From contig CADCQC010000266.1 in NCBI GenBank assembly GCA_902803455.1, positions 1 through 9,802 on the forward strand: a stretch of DNA of 9,802 bases. Direction: 5' to 3'. This document shows, in pieces, positions 1-6,555 of the stretch. Under the pieces are notes generated by a model. The model was given only the letters and a program-made list of their open reading frames with translations. It made no database searches and was not told the DNA's origin. Each line of letters starts with the position of its first letter. Within the stretch, counting starts at the first letter, position 1. The position numbers and the translations under genes were made by a program. Source of the DNA: an uncultured Prevotellaceae bacterium. Lineage in GTDB: Bacteria; Bacteroidota; Bacteroidia; Bacteroidales; Bacteroidaceae.

Positions 1-331
1 CATTGTTGATGGCCAACTGGTAGTCTTTGCCGCGTAGGCGGAACTGACCGCGGCAGATGCGGTTGCCGAAGCGGCCGATGAGGGTCGACAAATAAGGTTG
101 TGATGCGTTGATGGCGTCTTGGATGTTGTCATAGCCTTGGATGACGTTGGCGATGTTGCCGTCTCTGTCGGGTACCATGATGCCTACAATGGCGCCACCA
201 TAATTGGTAATGGCTACTTCATTGCCAAGACTGTTCTTAAGAATATACAAATCGGTGTCTTTGCCGTTGATAGTGGTCTGGAAGTTCTCTCTTCTCAGGC
301 CACACAGGTTTTCTGTTTCTGCTGTGTTCAT
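1..331 (-). CDS. galM: Aldose 1-epimerase (galactose mutarotase), N-terminal part
   Basis: This is the 5' part of a gene that runs off the left edge; 110 codons are visible from the ATG at 331. The enzyme interconverts alpha and beta anomers of aldoses such as galactose and feeds the Leloir pathway. Visible family marks are the strand-turn NYGGAIVGIMVPDRDGN (residues 43-59), followed by VIQGYDN, and the highly typical IGRFGNRI (85-92), which corresponds to the GRYANRI motif, then GQFRLRGKDYQL. The catalytic His and Glu lie further on and cannot be checked. There is no signal peptide, so a cytoplasmic enzyme is expected. It lies 172 bases downstream of folC on the same strand and has its own candidate promoter. 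The start is chosen because it is the first in-frame ATG after that promoter and fits the family's usual N-terminal length. Confidence 0.9.
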   Translation of the reverse strand, partial: MNTAETENLCGLRRENFQTTINGKDTDLYILKNSLGNEVAITNYGGAIVGIMVPDRDGNIANVIQGYDNIQDAINASQPYLSTLIGRFGNRICRGQFRLRGKDYQLAINN

Positions 332-362
332 AATAATAGGGTTTTAGTTACTATGTAGTCTG

Positions 363-394
363 CAAAATAACTCAAAAAAAACGACATTTACAAA
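363..394 (-). promoter_or_regulatory. Candidate Bacteroidetes-type promoter for galM
   Basis: On the minus strand, TTTG (391-394) is followed after 20 bases by TTATTTTG (363-370), one mismatch from the TAnnTTTG consensus at -7, and then by CAG as in the other promoters here. It would start transcription near 356, giving a leader of about 25 bases before the galM ATG. It suggests galM can be transcribed independently of folC. Confidence 0.45.
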
Positions 395-503
395 AGAAAC
401 ATCTAAAAAGTGTTTTTCTGAAAATGTTAAAAACTATTAAACCCTATTCGGCCTTCTGGATTGGTGTCAGAATAGCAGTGTGTTTTGAATGGACCTGTGG
501 AGA

Positions 504-1847
504 TTAATCGGCAGAAGGGGAGGAGGAATGGCGCTTTTTCTCCAAATAATCAGCGACAATATAACTGCTCCCTCCGATAAAAATGAAGTCTTCTGGGGTG
601 GATGCTGCAAGGGCTGCATCCACAGCAGCGCTGACGGTGGGATATGCTGTTCCCTTTAGACCATGTGCAAGGCCTTTTGCCAGTACTTCTTGCTCGCTGA
701 TGGCGCGCTTGTTGTTGGCCTTGGTGAAATAATAATCGGCATCTGTGGGGAGCATGTCCATCACCGTATCGATATCTTTGTCGTCCACCATTCCGAAAAC
801 CATCTTTAGCCGGTGACAGGGTTGTGACTTCAGTTGTTTGGAAAGATATTGCCAGCCGCCAACGTTATGACCGGTGTCGCAGACAATGGTGGGATGACTG
901 CCAGTCTGTTGCCAACGGCCCGTCAGTCCGGTCATTTCGCAGACGTGGGCAAAGGCATGTTCCACTGCCTGGGTCGTGATGCCAGGGAGGAGGCTGGTGA
1001 GCTGGTTGATGGCTTTCAGCACGGTATTGGTGTTCTTTTCCTGATAATCTCCGCCCAGTTCACCACGGAGCGTACTCATGTGGCAAGGATTCTGCGGATC
1101 ATCGGTGATGGAAGGTGTGAGGTGGTAGACTCGTCCACCGCCTGGCAGGTATTCAGAATCAGTGACAACGGGATCGTCTTCGGCAAAGATGATCGGCGCA
1201 TTCATCTCTTTTGCTTTTTGTTCGAAGACGGGACGAGTCTCGTCGGTGCTCTCACCAATCACCACGGGCACGCCTTGCTTGATGATGCCGGCTTTCTCAC
1301 CGGCGATCTTCGACAAGGTGTCACCGAGGAATTGCGTGTGGTCAAAACTGATGTTGGTGATGACGGAGAGGATGGGCGTGATGATATTGGTGCAGTCAAG
1401 ACGGCCGCCGAGCCCCACCTCAATAATGGCGATGTCGACATGCTGACGGGCAAAATAGTCGAAAGCCATGGCTGTCGTCAACTCAAAGAAGGAGGGGTGG
1501 AGGGGTTCGAAAAATGACCGGTGCTGACTTACAAAATCGATGACAAACCGTTGGCTGACACACCGTCCATTGATACGGATGCGCTCGCGGAAATCCACCA
1601 GATGGGGTGAGGTGAAGAGACCGACCTTCAGACCTGCTGCCTGAAGGATGGCTGCCAAAGTGTGGGAGACAGATCCTTTGCCATTGGTGCCTGCCACATG
1701 GATGGTCTTGAAATGGCGGTGGGGGTGTCCCAGATGCTCATCCAGTGCTTTCGTTGTCGACAACCCTTCCTTATACGCACCAGCCCCAATCTTCTCGAAG
1801 ACTGGGGTACTATTGAATAAGTAGGTGACGGTCTGTTGGTAGTTCAT
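504..1847 (-). CDS. folC: Dihydrofolate synthase / folylpolyglutamate synthase
   Basis: A Mur-ligase-family enzyme that adds L-glutamate to dihydropteroate and/or to folates using ATP, so that folates are retained in the cytoplasm. The 447 residues match the usual length of about 420-450. The P-loop AGTNGKGSV is at 52-60, followed by TSPHLVDFRERI (79-90). IIEVGLGGRLDCTN (141-154), SVITNISFDHTQFLG (161-175) and KIAGEKAGIIK (180-190) are the conserved central motifs; the last contains the lysine that is carbamylated in the family. The C-terminal domain shows LTGRWQ (308-313), DTGHNVGG (324-331, the counterpart of DGAHNP) and FIGGSSYIVADYL near the end. The start at MNYQQTVTYLF fits the family. 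It lies 53 bases after dnaJ in the same direction, so cotranscription with grpE-dnaJ is plausible. Whether the enzyme is bifunctional cannot be told from sequence alone. Confidence 0.95.
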   Translation of the reverse strand: MNYQQTVTYLFNSTPVFEKIGAGAYKEGLSTTKALDEHLGHPHRHFKTIHVAGTNGKGSVSHTLAAILQAAGLKVGLFTSPHLVDFRERIRINGRCVSQRFVIDFVSQHRSFFEPLHPSFFELTTAMAFDYFARQHVDIAIIEVGLGGRLDCTNIITPILSVITNISFDHTQFLGDTLSKIAGEKAGIIKQGVPVVIGESTDETRPVFEQKAKEMNAPIIFAEDDPVVTDSEYLPGGGRVYHLTPSITDDPQNPCHMSTLRGELGGDYQEKNTNTVLKAINQLTSLLPGITTQAVEHAFAHVCEMTGLTGRWQQTGSHPTIVCDTGHNVGGWQYLSKQLKSQPCHRLKMVFGMVDDKDIDTVMDMLPTDADYYFTKANNKRAISEQEVLAKGLAHGLKGTAYPTVSAAVDAALAASTPEDFIFIGGSSYIVADYLEKKRHSSSPSAD

Positions 1848-1900
1848 CTGAAAACGAACGTGGTCAGATGGGTAAACGCTTGTTGAATAACGGCTTGCGA

Positions 1901-3061
1901 CTAATTGTTAAAGTAATCTTTGAATCTCTTGAAGATGCTTTGTTTGGTACTCTTGTCGCTCTGGAAATTGTCACTATGCCGCATCGTCTCCAATGCCGCT
2001 TTTTCTTCGCGTGAGAGTGTCTTGGGCACATACACGCTGATGTTGACGATGATGTCGCCATTGCCAGAGCCGTAACCTTGTACGGCGGGAAGACCTTTAC
2101 CGCGAAGACGCTTGGTCGTGCCGGGCTGTGTCCCGGGTTCCAGATTGATCTTGAGGGTCTTGCCGTCAATGGTCGGGATTTTCACCTCACCTCCTAAGGC
2201 GGCGGTGGGGAAGTCGAGCAGCAAATTATAAATCAGGTCTCTGTCTTGGCGGACAAAGGTGTCGTTGGACTCTTCTGTGATGAACACTTGGATGTCTCCG
2301 GGGATACCGTTGTGGGGACCGGCGTTACCCTTGCCTTGGGCGGTGAGTACCATACCGTCGGCGACACCGGCAGGAATGTTGATCTCCACTACTTCCTCGC
2401 CTTTCACTACGCCGTCACCGCCGCATTCTTTACATTTGTTTTTGATCACCTTGCCTTCACCATGGCAGGTGGGGCAGGTGCCTTGGGTCTGCATCACCCC
2501 GAAAAGCGTCTGCTTTGTCTGGATGGTATAACCGCTGCCATGACAGGTGGGGCAGGTCTCCGCACCGCTGCCGGCAGCAGCGCCACTACCGTGGCAGTGA
2601 GGACAAGTGACGTCTTTCTTCACACGGAATTTCTTGGTCACACCGGTGGATACTTCCTGAAGGGAGAGCTTGACTTTCAAGCGCAGGTCACCGCCACGGA
2701 ACTTCCGTTGGCTGTTGCCACGACTGCCGCCGAAACCGCCAAATCCGCCGAAACCGCCGCCCTCGAAGACGCTGCCAAACATCTGGAAGATGTCGTCCAT
2801 GGAGAATCCTCCGCTGCTGAAACCGCCAAACCCACCTGGGGCGTCAAAACCAAACTGGTCGTACTGCTGGCGCTTTTGGGGGTCGTGGAGCACATCGTAT
2901 GCCTCGGCGGCCTCTTTGAACTTCTCTTCCGCGTTCTTGTCGTCAGGATTGCGGTCGGGGTGATATTTGATGGCGATCTTGCGGTATGCTTTCTTGATCT
3001 CGTCTTCGGTGGCATCCTTGCTCACACCAAGTACCTCGTAGTAATCTCTCTTGTTTGCCAT
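1901..3061 (-). CDS. dnaJ: Chaperone protein DnaJ (Hsp40, class A)
   Basis: Co-chaperone that stimulates the DnaK ATPase and delivers unfolded clients to it in the cytoplasm. All class A parts are present in 386 residues. The J domain occupies about 5-70, with HPD at 34-36. A Gly/Phe-rich linker follows at about 75-118, including tandem GGF repeats at 102-112. The zinc-binding domain has four CxxCxGxG motifs: CPHCHGSG (153-160), CPTCHGSG (170-177), CPTCHGEG (196-203) and CKECGGDG (210-217). A client-binding C-terminal domain extends to about 345, ending in GDIIVNISVYVPKTLS. A tail ending IFKRFKDYFNN follows. The gene starts 9 bases after the grpE stop, a clear two-gene unit. The GGF codons give a short GC-rich triplet-like repeat at about 2725-2765, which is coding and not a separate repeat. 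Confidence 0.98.
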   Translation of the reverse strand: MANKRDYYEVLGVSKDATEDEIKKAYRKIAIKYHPDRNPDDKNAEEKFKEAAEAYDVLHDPQKRQQYDQFGFDAPGGFGGFSSGGFSMDDIFQMFGSVFEGGGFGGFGGFGGSRGNSQRKFRGGDLRLKVKLSLQEVSTGVTKKFRVKKDVTCPHCHGSGAAAGSGAETCPTCHGSGYTIQTKQTLFGVMQTQGTCPTCHGEGKVIKNKCKECGGDGVVKGEEVVEINIPAGVADGMVLTAQGKGNAGPHNGIPGDIQVFITEESNDTFVRQDRDLIYNLLLDFPTAALGGEVKIPTIDGKTLKINLEPGTQPGTTKRLRGKGLPAVQGYGSGNGDIIVNISVYVPKTLSREEKAALETMRHSDNFQSDKSTKQSIFKRFKDYFNN

Positions 3062-3070
3062 TGTTGTCTA

Positions 3071-3670
3071 TTATTGTCCCACAGCCACTTTGGCAAAACG
3101 GATGACCTTCCCATTGAGGGTGTAACCTGTCTGAACACAGTCAATCACCTTGCCTTTTTTGTCGTCTCCCATACCGGGAACCATGGCGATGGCTTCGTGA
3201 TAGTCGGTGCTGAAATCCTTGTTCTCGGTTTCGATGCGTTCTACACCTTCGCCTTCCAATATTTTGATGAACTTCTTGTAAATCAGGTCAAAACCCTCAC
3301 GAAGGGCTTCCACGTCGTCTGTCTTCTGGTTGTTGGCAATGGCCCGCTCGAGATCGTCAATCACGGGAAGGATCTTGATGATGGTCTTCTCGCTTCCGTT
3401 GAGGATCAGGTCGGCTTTCTCCTTGACGGTGCGCTTGCGGTAATTGTCAAACTCTGCTATTTTGCGCAGCAGACGGTCGTTGAGCTCGTCGATCTTTTTC
3501 TGTGCCTCCTTCAAAGGATCTTTCTCCTCTTCTGCGGCGGCTGGTTCTTCTTGCGGTTTCTCATCAACGTTGTCTGATGCTTCCTTATCGTTGACTTCTG
3601 CGGTTTCTTCCTGTGGAGTGGCCTCATTTTCTTGAAGCTCGTCTATCTCTTTTTTGTTTTCTTCTTCCAT
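3071..3670 (-). CDS. grpE: Nucleotide exchange factor GrpE
   Basis: Releases ADP from DnaK so that the DnaK-DnaJ cycle can continue. With the ATG at 3670 the protein has 199 residues. It has a very acidic low-complexity N-terminus (1-50), a long helix with FDNYRKRT (74-81), LPVIDDLERA (101-110) and EGFDLIYKKFIKILEGEGVERI (125-146, dimer helices), and the beta-rich head with NKDFSTDYHEA (150-160) and GYTLNGKVIRFAKVAV (182-197), the family hallmark. The reading frame stays open upstream to a possible start at 3820. That extension would overlap the ABC-F gene and encode the terminator hairpin at 3704-3740, so I reject it. dnaJ follows after 9 bases. No CIRCE-type inverted repeat is visible upstream. 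I also found no well-spaced TTTG/TAnnTTTG promoter between the terminator and the ATG, so the promoter remains unidentified. Confidence 0.95.
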   Translation of the reverse strand: MEEENKKEIDELQENEATPQEETAEVNDKEASDNVDEKPQEEPAAAEEEKDPLKEAQKKIDELNDRLLRKIAEFDNYRKRTVKEKADLILNGSEKTIIKILPVIDDLERAIANNQKTDDVEALREGFDLIYKKFIKILEGEGVERIETENKDFSTDYHEAIAMVPGMGDDKKGKVIDCVQTGYTLNGKVIRFAKVAVGQ

Positions 3671-3703
3671 GTCTTTAGCGTTTTTGTTCTTCTTCTCATG
3701 CAG

Positions 3704-3740
3704 CAAAAAACTTGCCAAACTTGAAAAAGGCTTGGCAAGT
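3704..3740 (-). terminator. Intrinsic terminator downstream of the ABC-F gene
   Basis: On the minus strand a perfect 9-bp stem, ACTTGCCAA with TTGGCAAGT, is followed directly by a run of T residues (A residues at 3705-3710 on the plus strand). The stem can extend inward by further pairs after one mismatch, closing a small loop. It lies about 30 bases after the ABC-F stop codon and about 35 bases before the grpE ATG. It should therefore end ABC-F transcription and separate it from the grpE-dnaJ unit. Confidence 0.85.
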
Positions 3741-3770
3741 CGCTTTATTTTTCTCTTATTTTTAGATTTG

Positions 3771-5390
3771 TCATGCTTCGCCATACATCTTGGCCTTTTG
3801 TGCCTTGATGGCATCGTCATAGATGTAGTCGTCGTATTGCATCAGTTTGTCGATGGTGCCTACTGGGGTCAGTTCGATGATGCGGTCAGCGACAGTCTGG
3901 ATAAACTCATGGTCATGACTGGAGAACAGGATATTGCCTTTGAATGCTACCAAGTTGTTGTTGAATGCCTGGATACTTTCCAGATCGAGGTGGTTGGTGG
4001 GGGTGTCGAGGATGAGACAGTTGGCATTTTTGAGTTGCATGCGGGCAATCATACATCTCATCTTCTCACCTCCGCTGAGTACGTTGACTTTCTTGAGCAC
4101 TTCCTCGCCGCTGAAGAGCATACGTCCGAGATAGCCTTTCATCATCACCTCGTTGCCCACACCGAATTGTCCGAGCCAGTCGACAAGGTTGAGTTCGCTC
4201 TTGAAGAATTCAGTATTGTCGAGGGGCAGGTAGGCGGTGGTGATGGTGATGCCCCATTTATAGGTGCCGGCATCAGCCTGGCGGTTGCCGTTGATGATCT
4301 CGAAAAGGGCGGTCATCGCCTTGGGGTTATGGCTGAGGAAGACGGTCTTCTGACCTTTCTCGATGTTGAAACTCACATTGTCAAAGAGCACTGTTCCGTC
4401 GGTGTCGGTGGCCTTCAGACCTTCTACCTCAAGAATTTGGTTGCCGGGTTCGCGCTCCATCGTGAAGATGATGCCTGGGTATTTGCGTGACGACGGGCGG
4501 ATCTCTTCCACATTGAGTTTCTCAAGCATCTTCTTCCGGCTGGTGGTCTGTTTGCTCTTGGCCACATTGGCGGAGAAGCGGCGGATGAATTCCTCCAGTT
4601 CCTTGCGTTTCTCCTCGGCTTTCTGACGTTGGTTCTGAGCCTGGCGGAGAGCGAGTTGTGAGCTCTGGTACCAGAAGGAGTAGTTGCCGGCAAAGACGGT
4701 CACCTTGCCGAAGTCGATATCGACCGTCTGGGTGCTCACGGCATCCAGGAAGTGTCGGTCGTGGCTGACCACCAGCACGGTCTGCTCCACATTACTCAGA
4801 TATTCCTCCAACCACTGCACGGTGTCGAGGTCAAGGTCATTGGTCGGCTCGTCGAGCAACAGGTTGTCGGGGTTGCCGAAAAGAGCTTTGGCAAGCATCA
4901 CGCGCACTTTCTCGTTGTTGGACAATTCACTCATCAGTTTGGTGTGCAGCACTTCTTTAATACCTAAGTTGGACAGCAGCATGGCGGCATTGCTTTCCGC
5001 ATTCCAGCCGTCCATCTCGGCGAATTTCTCCTCCAGTTCTGCAACACGGTTGCCGTCCTCTTCGCTGAAGTCGGCTTTCATGTAGAGCGCCTCGCGCTCT
5101 TTCATGTTTTGCCATAGAGGCTGGTGTCCCATCATCACGGTGTCAAGTACGGTGAAATTGTCATATTTGAAGTGATCCTGGTCGAGCACGGACAGACGTT
5201 CTCCTGGCCCCAACTCCACGGTTCCCTTGTTGGGCTCCAGTTCGCCGCTGATGGCTTTCAGCAGTGTGGATTTTCCCGCACCGTTGGCGCCGATGACGCC
5301 ATAGATATTGCCGGCGGTGAACTTGATGTTGACGTCCTTGTATAGGGTTCGTTTGCCAAATTGAATGGCAAGATTGGTGACTGTGATCAT
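3771..5390 (-). CDS. ABC-F family ATPase, YbiT-like, with degenerate second ATP site
   Basis: A soluble protein with two ABC domains and no membrane segments, the ABC-F layout; relatives act on ribosomes during translation. With the start at 5390 (MITVTNLAIQFGKR) it has 539 residues, close to E. coli YbiT as I remember it. NBD1 has Walker A GANGAGKST (34-42), Q71, signature LSNNE (156-160), Walker B with catalytic E181 (LLLDEPTNDLD) and H210. The charged linker at about 240-305 includes EEFIRRFSANVAKSKQTTSR. NBD2 has LSGGEK (438-443) and H492. Its Walker A position reads SHNPKAMTA (353-361), lacking the glycines and lysine, and the catalytic Glu is Thr463 (LILDTPTNHLD). The frame is open upstream to 5678. 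An in-frame ATG at 5441 would add 17 residues but leaves almost no leader after the promoter, so 5390 is preferred. The gene appears monocistronic. It is not obviously an antibiotic-resistance type. Confidence 0.93.
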   Translation of the reverse strand: MITVTNLAIQFGKRTLYKDVNIKFTAGNIYGVIGANGAGKSTLLKAISGELEPNKGTVELGPGERLSVLDQDHFKYDNFTVLDTVMMGHQPLWQNMKEREALYMKADFSEEDGNRVAELEEKFAEMDGWNAESNAAMLLSNLGIKEVLHTKLMSELSNNEKVRVMLAKALFGNPDNLLLDEPTNDLDLDTVQWLEEYLSNVEQTVLVVSHDRHFLDAVSTQTVDIDFGKVTVFAGNYSFWYQSSQLALRQAQNQRQKAEEKRKELEEFIRRFSANVAKSKQTTSRKKMLEKLNVEEIRPSSRKYPGIIFTMEREPGNQILEVEGLKATDTDGTVLFDNVSFNIEKGQKTVFLSHNPKAMTALFEIINGNRQADAGTYKWGITITTAYLPLDNTEFFKSELNLVDWLGQFGVGNEVMMKGYLGRMLFSGEEVLKKVNVLSGGEKMRCMIARMQLKNANCLILDTPTNHLDLESIQAFNNNLVAFKGNILFSSHDHEFIQTVADRIIELTPVGTIDKLMQYDDYIYDDAIKAQKAKMYGEA

Positions 5391-5455
5391 ATTCGTATCA
5401 ATAAAAAAATGTGATTTTTGGGAATAAAGAAACTCCTTCATCCCCTTTTTGCCTG

Positions 5456-5490
5456 CAAAGGTACTGCAAAAATCTGATTTAGTGAGCAAA
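5456..5490 (-). promoter_or_regulatory. Candidate promoter for the ABC-F gene
   Basis: On the minus strand TACCTTTG (5456-5463) is a full match to the -7 consensus TAnnTTTG and is followed by CAG. A TTTG lies at 5487-5490, but the spacing of 23 bases is longer than the usual 19-21, so the -33 part is uncertain. Transcription would start near 5449, giving a leader of about 59 bases to the ATG at 5390. Confidence 0.55.
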
Positions 5491-5533
5491 AAGCAAATTA
5501 ATTTTCTTTTTACACGCTTAATCGGATTTTCAT

Positions 5534-5541
5534 TATCTTTG
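5534..5541 (+). promoter_or_regulatory. Possible upstream -7 element (P1) for the rluA region
   Basis: TATCTTTG followed by GC is identical to the -7 boxes of the stronger promoters in this window. No TTTG lies at the right distance; only a T-rich run at 5506-5511 precedes it. If active it would start near 5548 and give a leader of about 105 bases containing the hairpin at 5571-5610 and a possible 27-codon ORF. Confidence 0.35.
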
Positions 5542-5570
5542 CTCTTTGAGCGAAGATAGGCTGCACCTCG

Positions 5571-5610
5571 GGAATGAAAGCAAAAAACTTCGTATTTTGC
5601 TTTGCATTCC
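5571..5610. repeat. Long imperfect inverted repeat upstream of rluA
   Basis: GGAATGAAAGCAAAA (5571-5585) pairs with TTTTGCTTTGCATTCC (5595-5610): 15 base pairs with a single bulged base and a nine-base loop containing CTTCG. No T run follows on either strand, so it does not look like a terminator. The right arm contains the -33 TTTG (5601-5604) of the main rluA promoter. The left arm contains the start codon of a possible small ORF. It could be an operator or an RNA hairpin in transcripts from the upstream promoter. Confidence 0.6.
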
Positions 5611-5657
5611 TCTCGGTTTGCACTATCTTTGCAGAAAGTCTTTATAATCGGGTATGA
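5574..5657 (+). CDS. Possible 27-residue leader peptide overlapping rluA
   Basis: An ATG at 5574 opens a short frame that ends with TGA at 5655-5657, overlapping the rluA ATG as ATGA, the classic arrangement for translational coupling. The peptide begins MKAKN, continues with the hydrophobic stretch FVFCFAFLSVCTIFA (6-20), and ends ESLYNRV; it resembles a signal peptide. I do not recognise it. Against it, the main rluA promoter lies inside this frame, and T-rich promoter DNA naturally encodes hydrophobic residues, so chance is a serious alternative. It could be translated only from a transcript starting upstream, for example from the TATCTTTG at 5534. Confidence 0.2.
   Translation: MKAKNFVFCFAFLSVCTIFAESLYNRV
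5601..5631 (+). promoter_or_regulatory. Main promoter of rluA
   Basis: TTTG (5601-5604), a 19-base spacer, then TATCTTTG (5624-5631) followed by CAG: an exact match to the Bacteroides housekeeping promoter pattern. The start would be near 5638, leaving a leader of only about 16 bases before the ATG at 5654. The -33 element lies in the right arm of the inverted repeat at 5571-5610. Confidence 0.75.
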
Positions 5658-6544
5658 AAAGAAACTATCATCAATCACCTGAATACGACCATTATGTCGT
5701 AGATCATGAGGCTCCGTTGCTGGAATTTCTCATGCAGACCATCAAGGGACAGAGCCGCTCAAAAATCAAGGCTACTCTGCAAGGGCGGGGCATTAAAGTA
5801 GACGGAAAAATGGTCACCCAGTTTGATTTCCCCCTCCGCCCTGGGATGAAGGTGGCGGTGAGTAAATCGAAACGTAACGACACATTCAAAAGCCGCTATG
5901 TGAAAATCGTATACGAGGACCGCTATTTGGTGGTGGTCGAGAAGGAAGTAGGTATCCTCTCCATGGCGGCAGGACATTCTTCTCTCAACGTCAAATCGGT
6001 GCTCGATGATTATTTCCACAAGTCACATCAGAAATGTAGAGCGCATGTCGTACACAGACTGGACCGCGACACCAGCGGACTGATGGTATATGCCAAGGAT
6101 ATGGAGACGGAACAGATCCTGGAACATGAATGGCATAATATTGTCTATGACCGGCGATATGTCGCTGTCTTGTCGGGTGAGGTGCAACCGGATGGTGGGA
6201 CGATTGCCAACTGGCTCAAAGACAATAAAGCCTACATCACCTATTCCTCACCTGTTGACAATGGTGGAAAATATGCCGTGACACATTTCCATACCTTGGC
6301 ACGCACCACAGACCATTCTCTGGTGGAGTTCAAGTTGGAGACGGGTCGGAAGAACCAGATCCGTGTGCATGCCGCTGACATGGGGCATCCCGTGTGTGGG
6401 GATGTCAAATATGGCAATGGTGACAATCCCTTGCGCCGTCTCTGTCTACACGCTTACTTGCTGTGCTTCTATCATCCGGTGACTCATGAGCGCATGGAGT
6501 TTGAGGCACTGATACCAAAGGATTTCAAAAACTTGTTTAAATAA
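5654..6544 (+). CDS. RluA-family RNA pseudouridine synthase
   Basis: Converts uridine to pseudouridine in rRNA or tRNA. The 296 residues carry an S4-like RNA-binding segment (about 21-70, with SRSKIKATLQGRGIKVDG) and the catalytic domain from about 82. The catalytic motif HRLDRDTSGLMVYAK is at 134-148, with D137 as the expected nucleophile. LETGRKNQIRVHAADMGHPVCGDVKYG (229-255) is the second family signature; its Arg and hydrophobic residues form the active-site floor. The end, HPVTHERMEFEALIPKDFK, is typical of RluC/RluD relatives. Which nucleotide it modifies cannot be decided from sequence, so I give no rlu letter. It is transcribed from a clear promoter ending 22 bases before the ATG, and a small membrane-protein gene follows after 11 bases. 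Confidence 0.93.
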   Translation: MKRNYHQSPEYDHYVVDHEAPLLEFLMQTIKGQSRSKIKATLQGRGIKVDGKMVTQFDFPLRPGMKVAVSKSKRNDTFKSRYVKIVYEDRYLVVVEKEVGILSMAAGHSSLNVKSVLDDYFHKSHQKCRAHVVHRLDRDTSGLMVYAKDMETEQILEHEWHNIVYDRRYVAVLSGEVQPDGGTIANWLKDNKAYITYSSPVDNGGKYAVTHFHTLARTTDHSLVEFKLETGRKNQIRVHAADMGHPVCGDVKYGNGDNPLRRLCLHAYLLCFYHPVTHERMEFEALIPKDFKNLFK

Positions 6545-6555
6545 TTTTCTGTCGA

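Noticed and set aside
442..475. A possible terminator after folC: CTATTC pairing with GAATAG, followed by a T-rich stretch on the minus strand
   Set aside because: The stem is only six pairs with a 20-base loop and competes with another short pairing, so it is too weak to call.
834..1517. A 227-codon plus-strand frame opposite folC
   Set aside because: Antisense shadow of a well-conserved gene, with no family motif and no promoter.
2725..2765. A GC-rich triplet-like tandem repeat
   Set aside because: It is the coding sequence of the DnaJ Gly/Phe-rich linker (GGF repeats), expected for the family.
2246..3577. A 443-codon open frame on the plus strand opposite dnaJ and grpE
   Set aside because: It lies wholly antisense to two unmistakable chaperone genes, has no recognisable domain, and its frame is explained by the codon bias of the real genes.
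3654..4490. A 278-codon plus-strand frame opposite the ABC-F gene and the grpE leader
   Set aside because: Shadow frame; it crosses the terminator region and shows no conserved domain.
5391..5678. A 96-residue N-terminal extension of the ABC-F protein
   Set aside because: It crosses the ABC-F promoter and runs into rluA. The family begins at MITV-like sequences, so 5390 is the better start.
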